DNA of 64,000 nucleotides from Humulus lupulus. Its lineage: Eukaryota; Streptophyta; Magnoliopsida; Rosales; Cannabaceae. The stretch covers positions 224,995,409 through 225,059,408 of the forward strand of contig NC_084794.1 in the NCBI RefSeq assembly GCF_963169125.1, in the 5' to 3' direction. Positions 56,775 to 64,000 of the stretch are shown here, one piece after another. Made by a program: the position numbers and the translations under genes. How positions within the stretch are numbered: position 1 is the first letter of the stretch; every line of letters begins with the position of its first letter. The notes under the pieces were generated by a model, which worked only from the letters and a program-made list of their open reading frames with translations, was not told the DNA's origin and searched no databases.

Positions 56775-57151
56775 ATGTTTTGGGTCGTTTGCAAAGATAA
56801 TTGGGGAGTGATATTAGTGTCAGTTGCATGCCTTATAGAAGCAACATTCAGCCCCATCTTCACTGAGCTTAAAGAAATTGAGTATGGTATGTGCAAAGGT
56901 GGTGAGAAGGCTAGGGTATAATGCTATTATGTTGGAGACCAATTTCTTGAATGCCTTCAATTAGCTTAGAGATAAGAAAATATATGCTTCCATTCATAGT
57001 ATTGTACGTAGTTAATGATATTTTAAGATGTTATAATAACATTAATGTTTTTTTTCTTCTCTATCTACTATCCAAGATAGGCTAATGGTGTAGCTCATTC
57101 ACTTACTACATTAGCCCTCTCTTTGGAAGATGAGCATGTATGGTGGCCTGG
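56775..57151 (+). pseudogene. RNase H-like (RVT_3) gene fragment
   Basis: From ATG 56775: MFWVVCKDNWGVILVSV, then IEATFSPIFTELKEIEYGM, a frameshift, RRLGYNAIMLETNFLNAFN and, after an AT-rich gap that looks like an intron, ANGVAHSLTTLALSLEDEHVW. This pattern (D..G.., FSP..AE..A, E.D..N...N, N..AH.LA) is the RVT_3 RNase H-like domain of plant LINE-derived proteins. At 57151 it is cut by the gypsy element. Broken by frameshift and stops; origin from a LINE or domesticated gene is not decidable. Confidence 0.6.
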
Positions 57152-57684
57152 TGTAACTCCCTACTACCCATGGACCGTTACGTTGTGCATTTTAAACAGT
57201 GATAAACTCACTAATCGAACCATTTGGCCATAATTGTGTAACTAAGTATGATTAACGGTTTAGGGTTAATTTTTTTTTTCAAAGATACAACGTTTCACTA
57301 AAATGTTTATTGTATATATTGAGATCCCAAAAATATATTTTAAAGGTTAATTACAATAAAATATTTACAACCAGCCGACCTAAGCAGAAAAATAGGGTTT
57401 AACCCTACTTTCTCTTTAAACCCTCGGCCGTGGTGGTCGAGCAGCCGCATATGTACACATCGTCACCTAAGCTCTCCAACTCAAGGATTGTCCAACTTTC
57501 TTTTGCCTTTACCTGCACCACATAGCACCCGTGAGCCAAAACTCAGCAAGAAAACTTAAACATGCTCATAAATAGGTAATAACATGTCACTAAATCATAA
57601 TAGGCATGCCTAGTAGTAATAACCCTACTCATGCATGCAAGCAGGTACAAATAAATGTTTGTGGGCCCTGCCCTCCTGTATGGA

Positions 57685-58268
57685 TGACTATCAAGTCAAT
57701 CCTAAGTGATTATCAATAATGATTCTAGTAATCATGCTGGGGCTTGCAGCCTAAATAGATAAGTGACTATGGAGTCACGAACTTGGGTTCCACACCCTAA
57801 CCAGATAAGTGACTATGGAGTCACGAACTTGAACCAGATAAGTGACTACAGAGCCACGAACTTAAACCAGATAAGTGACTATGGAGTCATGAACTTAAAC
57901 CAGGTAAAGTGACTATGGAGTCACGAAATTAAACCAGATAAGTGACTATGGAGTCATGAACTTGGGCTCTGCATGCTAAACCATGTGATGTTATAGTCAC
58001 CTGAGCCTTTTGGCTTTGGCTCTAAGTAACTAGCTTTTAGACTAGACAAGCACTTTTGTTTTCATCGAACTTGAGGTCGGTCAAGCATTTCATGCTTATG
58101 TCAATTAGATCTAATCTTTTCGGCTCCGCGTTCATTACGCTTATGCTGCTCTTGACTCATAGGTCAATTCCATACGACCAGTGCTCAGTACTATTGCCGA
58201 ACTAGACTAATGAGTCACAGCTTCACATTCAATACTAACACCATTGCTGATTCTGACTATGGAGTCAG
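57685..58268 (-). repeat. Hairpin series and ~36-bp tandem repeat in gypsy 3' LTR
   Basis: TGACT-ATCA-AGTCA (57685-57698), ATGATT-CTAGT-AATCAT (57719-57735), then six tandem copies, about 36 bp each after the first, of AACCAGATAAGTGACTATGG-type units (57758-57970) each carrying GTGACT-ATGG-AGTCAC or a variant, TTGAC/GTCAA (58152-58167), GACT-AATG-AGTC (58205-58216), CTGACT-ATGG-AGTCAG (58253-58268). ATTAGATCTAAT at 58104-58115 matches the palindrome of the inner LTR. Confidence 0.85.
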
Positions 58269-58728
58269 TTACACTCACAAGTAAGCAATGCAAACATACA
58301 TATATCATATGTCAAATATCCAAATATAGGGCATGCTTACTGACCATTCACTAGCATAATTATGATCATGCACATTTACAGAGACTCAAGCTCTGATCAA
58401 TCTCATATTCAACTTTCATGCCATGCCTTAATTACATGTATCTTAAGAATCACATGCATTACATACTGGATGCAGTTTTCTTACCTTTGGTCCAAGCACA
58501 GGTTACCAATGAACAACCCTCGAGCATGATCCTGCTTCCAAGCCCCTAGAGATAACCTAGTCACAACCATAAACGGTGTTTCAATGAGTTCAAGTTCCAA
58601 AACCCAATCCCAAGACCAAACCCACGCTCTCGGGACCTTCAATCCCACAATACAGGGTGGTGAAATCATCCCCTGAGCCCTCGGGTTAAAACTCGAAAAA
58701 GTAACAAAAAAAAAAATTCTTAAGACTG

Positions 58729-58850
58729 TGTAGCGCTACAGAGCTACCTATTGGGCACTACAGTGCTATAGTCAGCACTTCAACCCCCAAATAGAGAACC
58801 CAACATTGTAGCGCTACCAACCTAGCCCTACAATGCTAAAAACTAGAATT
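58729..58850 (-). repeat. GC-rich palindromic words in gypsy 3' LTR
   Basis: TGTAGCGCTACA (58729-58740), a CACTACAGTGCTATAG word, GTAGCGCTAC near 58816 and CCTACAATGCT, in the same position as the cluster of the inner solo LTR. Confidence 0.85.
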
Positions 58851-60197
58851 CTGGGTTTCTAACTTCGTGATCTTCAAGCTTCAAAGCTTTAAATCCGACC
58901 CGAACGGGTGCCTAGCCCCTCAAATCAACATTTTAATCCCCTAAACAGTTCACCCAATAGCTTAGCAATATTAAAACAACAACAAATACCCAAAATCCCC
59001 ATAAGAACTCATAATCCACGTCTTGAGTTTGTAAAACTCAAGAACACCAATAACAAAGAATAAACTCATGAATTCAAAGCTTAAATTACCTTTGATTATG
59101 TCGTTTCTCGCTAAATCCTCCAGCTAATAAGCTTCTAATCTTCCCTAGAATTGCTATGCCTCGATCCTTGCTTGAATCCGAGTCCTATTTCCTTTGAAAA
59201 TGCTAACAGTGTCAAAAATGGAACAGGAGAAAGACAGAACGTTCTGAACTTTGTTTTTATGTTTCTGACAGGTTACTTCATGCTTAAATAACCTCAAGCA
59301 AATCCTAATGCTCGGAGTCCCGAAAACGCCCCCGGGCTAAAATAGTCAAAATTCCTAGAATTTTCCCCTGATCTCACTAACATCCAATTTATCATCAAAT
59401 ATTAATTCCCATTACCCAATATCCCGGTAATGTGCTAAATACCCCATGAATCACTCCGAGTCAAGTTTGAATCCCGTTGTCTTTCCCACTGGCTTGCCTC
59501 CTCGGACCGCTTCATGCTGAGTAACCTTAGCATAACCAAATAATAATGAAGCACCACACACATTCCACATATATGCCAAAAATACCTGAAATGGCCAAAA
59601 TATGAAAATTGCCCAATTTAAAATAAATGGGCCCACATGCCTATTTAATACACCTAAACATGCATATCTAGTCATATTATGATATAACTCACGTATTCAC
59701 ATAATGATATACATAAATATCACGTAATCATATAATTCCAAGATTTGCCATCCTGGCCCCCTAATCAAGGCCGTAGGCCTTATTAGGAAATTTGGGTTGT
59801 TACAACTATCCCCTCCTTACAGAAATTTAGTCCTCGAAATTTATCTGAATAGCCCGTAATATCAATTCCACATATCTAATTCCAGTTCCCAAGTCGCTCC
59901 CTCGACCTCACTGTTTCTATATCATACCTTAACCCAAGGTGTAGCTTTGTTCTTCCGAACTCTATTTTTTTATGTCTCATATCTGGACTGGCTATTCCTC
60001 ACAGGATAACTTAGCTTCAATCTCTTGATTCTCATAACTCAAGACATGAGTCTCTTCTAACCCATGTCCTCAACATGGAAATATAAAATACATTGTATAC
60101 AGTTGATAGTGGCAAAACTAAGGTCAACCCAAAGGCAACCTGACCTATCCTATCCGGGATTCAAACGGTCCTTACTAATCTAAAGCTCAACTTGCCC

Positions 60198-61113
60198 TTA
60201 TTTCCTTGCCCCTTTCCATGGTGAAATTCTAAGAAAGATACCGTCTTCCACTTGGAATTCCATATTCCTACATTTCAAGTCAATATAACTTTCCCATTTA
60301 TTCTGAGAAGCGAGCATCCAAGCTTTAACCTTTCCAATAACCTCAATGATCCCCTGAACTGCCTCAGGATCCAGATATAACATCTCACCCATCTCATTCC
60401 AATGAATGGGCGATAAACATTCCATACCATACATCATCTCATAAAGTGCCCTTCCAATAACTGGATAAATCTCTCTCTGATTTACCATCAGTTTGAGGAT
60501 AATAAACTGTACTAAACTCCAACTATATAATCATCGCCTTCTACAGCCTTCCCCAAGACTTGGAAGTAAAAATAGGGACCTTATCTAATAAGATAGAATT
60601 CGAATTCCATGAAGGCATACTACCTCTCTCACATAGAGGTCTGTATACTGATCAATTATATTACTTGTTCTTAATGATAGAAATGAGCTGACTTAAATAC
60701 TGGTCCATAATGACCTAAACCAAATCACGCTGGCCCATTATCTTGGGCAGCCCCACCACGAAACCTATCACGATGTTTCCTTACTTCCACTATAGAATAC
60801 ACAAAGGCTGTAATGGCCCTCCTGGTTCCTAATACTTTGTCTTGACCTGCTAACAAGTTAAGAACTTTACCACATATTCTGTTACGTCCTTCTCCATCCC
60901 AGGCCACCAATATAAAGATTTCAAACTCTGTTACATCTTCATGATGCCTGGATGAAGAGAATAAGAGGTAGTATAAGATTCATCCAGAATCTCCTGTTTA
61001 ATCCCAGTGTCCATCAGATCCCAAGTCCGATCCCTATACCACAATAAACTTATACCTGACATTGCATAATCCTCAACTAATCTAGCTAAGACCTTCCCCT
61101 CAATTATTCCCAT
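60198..61113 (-). pseudogene. Gypsy integrase relics, minus strand
   Basis: Order on the minus strand: zinc-binding region with SLHPGIMKM and YWWPGMEKDVTEYV (60970-60860), then a gap, then the C-terminal part ALYEMMYGMECLSPIHWNEM, LYLDPEAVQGIIEVIGKVKA and FQVEDGIFLRISPWKGAR (60455-60198). The catalytic DDE core between them is not recognisable. Frameshifts and stops throughout. Confidence 0.8.
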
Positions 61114-61890
61114 CTATGGGTCACTTAACTGTTTTCCCTTGATCCTCCCTAAAAGAGTAAATCAAACATAATGTTGGCCACTCGACCCACCAATAACTCT
61201 ACTCTAGTTCTAGTCATATCCTTCAACTATCATGATGCATATGTAAACACTTTTCCCTGTCACTGAGGTGTCATAACAACCTACAAACTGAGTCTGATCC
61301 GTAAGAAGACTCAAAACTCTTTCCCACAACACATATAATATCTTGCCCATCCAAGGAAACTCCTGTCCCTAAGGTGTTCCTTGACCTTAGCAAATCTCCA
61401 CAGAGAATATACCACAACACTGTTGATCAAGACGATCACAAATCCAATTCAGATAGTCCTTGAATACTTAGTCTATCTAATTCATTAAAACAACTTGGCA
61501 TTAACCAAACCCTCAAAACATAGCTCAACACTCTAAGTGCCCTTATTTGATATAAAAACCAGTCTTCTACATATCCTTCTCCTTGACCTTCAGCTCGTAC
61601 TAACCAGATCAAAGATCCACCTTGCAGAATACCATTTCATTCAATAACTGAGCCTTTAGTCTTACAACTCTGTTGAAGCTATTTAATACAGTGCCCTAGA
61701 CCTGGTTCCTTCTCTAGCACCAATCCAATCACCATTCTATCTCTTTGGGTAAAAATAATCCTAACAAATCCTCTGGAAACCCATCCAGAAACTCACAGAC
61801 TAATCCAGTCTGTCATGATCCCACTAGCACAACCTAAGTGGTATCCACCACACTAGCTAGGAGTTCCATGCATCCTTCTGCAATAGATCT
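61114..61890 (-). other. Decayed RT/RNase H region of the gypsy element
   Basis: About 780 bp where RT and RNase H should be (normally over 1.3 kb). No frame shows the usual RT motifs; scattered codon texture only. Internal deletion plus decay is the likely cause. Confidence 0.5.
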
Positions 61891-62151
61891 CTAACTCTGA
61901 ATACAGATGTCATATGCATAGTGCAAACTATCGCAAGGGTTTCCCATTCTCAACCCAAGACTTACTATCCTTTCCTTGCAATCTATCATTGCCTCATACT
62001 TGACTAACCAATCCATATCCATGATCATATTGAAGTCAGCCATAACAAACCCTATCAAAACAACTGACGAGCCCTTTCCACAATAATCTACCTCATCACA
62101 ACATAACCATGCAATCTGCATAATGAGTCTATGCCTCTCTAGATGCAACAA
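61891..62151 (-). pseudogene. Gypsy protease relic
   Basis: The segment VMADFNMIMDMDWLVKYEAM followed by IDCKERIVSL matches the end of gypsy protease (usual form DFDVILGMDWL). The DTGA active site upstream is not preserved. Confidence 0.75.
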
Positions 62152-62223
62152 GCAAAGAACAACATGGCACCAAACTAGTTAACCCAATACAAAAATCAGA
62201 ACTAGGAAGTTAACCTGCCATTT

Positions 62224-63268
62224 ATGAGGAACCAGCCTCAGTCTCAGTCTGCATCAGAGCGAACACTCGAGCTGGAGTCGAGCTGTCCACCCCCTTTTGC
62301 TCATCCTTCCTTCGCCTTGGGCGATTCCTCCTATGGTGCCCAAACATTCCACATAAGAAACATGCATTTGCTCGGCATTCTCCCGGATGACGCCTCTTAC
62401 ACCAAGTGCATTCAAGTTAGACTTTCCAATCCTTGTCCTTGCTCGATCTAATAAATGGAGGTATCACTGTCTGAGCTCCGTGCTCTCCGACACTCTCCTT
62501 CTCAATCTGATTTCCTGTGCTCTCAACAGCAAGAACCTTCCCTACCACCTAAGTGTAGGTAGAGATTTCATACACTGGGGAAACTCTAATGCTTTGAGCT
62601 ATTCTGGGATTCAATCCTTGGATAAGCCTTCCCTTCCGAGATACATCCATGGGTACCATATCAAAAGCAAACTTGGCCAACCCATCAAATCTGTTAACAT
62701 ACTCGGTTACTGTTGCATTTCCCTGAACGAGGTTCAGAAACACATTCATCTTAGCATTCTTGAGTGCATCGCAGTAATATCTTTCATTAAACAACTGCCT
62801 AAATTCATTCCAGTCCATCATATCTATATCTCGTGTCTGGGATACTACTTCCCACCACGTTCGGGCATCATCTTGCAATACATATGTAGCATAGATCACC
62901 CTATTGTGACCTACCACTCCCATACTATTGAGAATGGAACTGATCATGCCTGTCCATTTCTCAGCTTTGAATGGATCTAGGCCTCCATAAAAAACAGGAG
63001 GGTAATACTCCTGGAATCTTCCACAAAGAAATTCCCATCTGTTCTCAACCCTAGGCTGAGCCAATACTGGTGCCACTCCTGGCATAGCAAAGGAAGAGGT
63101 GTTCCCTGACAGAACTTGCTACTGTTTCAAACACCTAATCTCTTCCTCTTGCCTCTGCAATCTTAATTGCATATCTGTAAACACCTGCTGGAAATTCTGA
63201 GGGGCAGGTGAAGAACTCGAACCCTGGCTGTAATTCCCAGCCTCAGTATAACCACCACCAGGTCTCAT
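62224..63268 (-). pseudogene. Gypsy gag relic
   Basis: ATG at 63268 (MRPGGGYTEAGNYSQGSSSS), one TAG near 63120, then a 178-codon open frame 63085-62549 with the Gag core: FQEYYPPVFYGGLDPFKAEK, DDARTWWEVVSQ, FNERYYCDALKNAKM and GNATVTEYVNRFDGLAKFA. After a frameshift a Cys/His cluster, CTWCKRRHPGEC, precedes a zinc-knuckle-like CFLCGMFGHHRRNR (about 62380-62325) in which the last Cys is Arg. Inactive. Confidence 0.85.
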
Positions 63269-63710
63269 TATATGCCTTGGATACATACCTGCTGATCGAA
63301 TCTGCAGTCAATAACTTGACCCATTAAACATGATGAGCATATTAAAAAGCCTTCCCCAAGGGAATAATCATACCACAGTACATTCACAAACCACTGCATT
63401 CCTGAAAACATGCCCATAGTATTTTTCATCAATTCATAACCCCTGCTCTTCCAACATACACACCATGCTTCCAACTCTAGCATGCCAATAACACATTTAT
63501 ATATTCACTATGTAGGTAATCATATAATCAAGAGCTAGGCTCTATCAGAATCTCATGCTCCCTAATACAATATGCAGGTAAAGCATTTACATTCTATTTA
63601 AGTAGTTAAGCACATAACCACATAAATAGTTACCATACCCTGAGTGAAGCTTGTCTTTAGTGATGAGTGTACATGCCCAGCTTGTCTACAGGAACCCTTA
63701 ACCTTGGCTC

Positions 63711-63723
63711 GCTCTGATACCAA
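63711..63723 (-). promoter_or_regulatory. Primer binding site, tRNA-iMet type
   Basis: TTGGTATCAGAGC on the minus strand, three bases after the 5' LTR end. Exact match to the common plant gypsy PBS. Confidence 0.9.
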
Positions 63724-63726
63724 GTT

Positions 63727-64000
63727 TGTAACGCCCTACTACCCAGGGACCGTTATGTTGTGCACTTTAAACAATGATAAAATTGCTAATCGAGTCATTT
63801 GGCCATAATCGTGTAACTAAGTATGATTAACAATTTAGGATTAAAAAATTTGGTCAAAGATACAATGTTTCACTAAAACGTTTATTGTATATATTTGGAT
63901 CCCAAAAATATATTTTAAAGGTTAATTACAATAAAATATTTACAACCAGTCGATGAAGCGGTAAAATAGGGTTTAACCCTAGTTCCTCTTTAAACCCTCG
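63727..64000 (-). mobile_element. Gypsy 5' LTR, truncated by the window end
   Basis: Begins (plus reading) TGTAACGCCCTACTACCC and is alignable to 57152-57430 up to the last base of the window. Confidence 0.9.

Larger units (their letters stand above)
57152..59804 (-). mobile_element. Gypsy 3' LTR, 2653 bp
   Basis: TGTAACTCCC to GGGTTGTTACA. Contains the hairpin and tandem series (57685-58268) and the GC palindrome TGTAGCGCTACA (58729-58740). No ORF of interest. Confidence 0.85.
57152..64000 (-). mobile_element. Ty3/gypsy element, minus strand, runs off window
   Basis: 3' LTR 57152-59804 (2653 bp), polypurine tract on minus at 59810-59820 (GTAAGGAGGGG), decayed internal region 59805-63726, PBS TTGGTATCAGAGC at 63723-63711 and 5' LTR from 63727 to beyond 64000. 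The plus-strand LTR ends read TGTAACGCCCTACTAC at 63727 and TGTAACTCCCTACTAC at 57152, so they are one family with the solo LTRs at 48445 and 50608. Internal region about 3.9 kb, short because most of RT and RNase H are deleted or unrecognisable. Confidence 0.85.

Overview
This is nuclear DNA of a flowering plant, most likely a eudicot. The evidence is the mix of elements: Cassandra TRIMs carrying 5S rRNA-like sequence, Tekay-like and Tat-lineage Ty3/gypsy elements, Ty1/copia elements, CACTA ends with GCGGCGG subterminal repeats, and one CC-NB-LRR resistance gene. I cannot name the species from sequence alone. Apart from that gene (40711-43710, minus strand, 999 codons, uninterrupted) and a few decayed fragments, everything recognisable is transposable element, mostly nested and broken.

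Layout. 1-3.9 kb: AT-rich DNA and a decayed CACTA fragment. 3.95-5.4 kb: two Cassandra LTRs in opposite orientation around a piece of Tekay-type LTR. 5.3-27.2 kb: a Tekay-like element (leader with a decayed extra ORF, gag, pol, 4.0 kb 3' LTR). Its leader is split by a copia tandem dimer (5801-17683, LTR-pol-LTR-gag-pol-LTR) bounded by one target duplication, TGACT. 27.4-27.75 kb: a CACTA terminus. 27.96-39.79 kb: a minus-strand solo LTR (target site CTGGT/CTAGT) split by a complete 10.3 kb Tat-lineage element (28555-38888, target site TAAAC), which has a dual RNase H, a 119-bp tandem array and an antisense ORF with two introns. 40.7-43.7 kb: the NLR gene. 45.2-56.8 kb: a decayed copia element split by two nested solo gypsy LTRs (48445-53947 around 50608-53224) and by another LTR insertion (54310-55767). 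56.8-57.15 kb: an RNase H-like (RVT_3) gene fragment. 57152-64000: a minus-strand gypsy element whose 5' LTR runs off the window.

The least explained signal is structural. The gypsy LTRs carry, in their 3' (R/U5) part, series of short hairpins whose stems differ but stay complementary (TTGACT/AGTCAA, GTGACT/AGTCAC, CTGACT/AGTCAG, ATGATT/AATCAT, TGGTGA/TCACCA). They are seen in three copies of one LTR family and, with longer loops, in the Tekay LTR. A second layer is clusters of GC-rich palindromic words (GGTAGCGCTACC, GGCCGCGGCC, GGCCATGGCC) whose word type does not follow LTR family. Other notable points: an MHD motif that reads MHV and a hydrophobic C-terminal tail in the NLR, a spliced antisense ORF in the Tat element, and a copia dimer whose two units share their disabling stops.

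Element boundaries rest on TG..CA ends, matching LTR pairs and target duplications read directly from the sequence. Lineage names come from recognised protein motifs and were not checked by any search.
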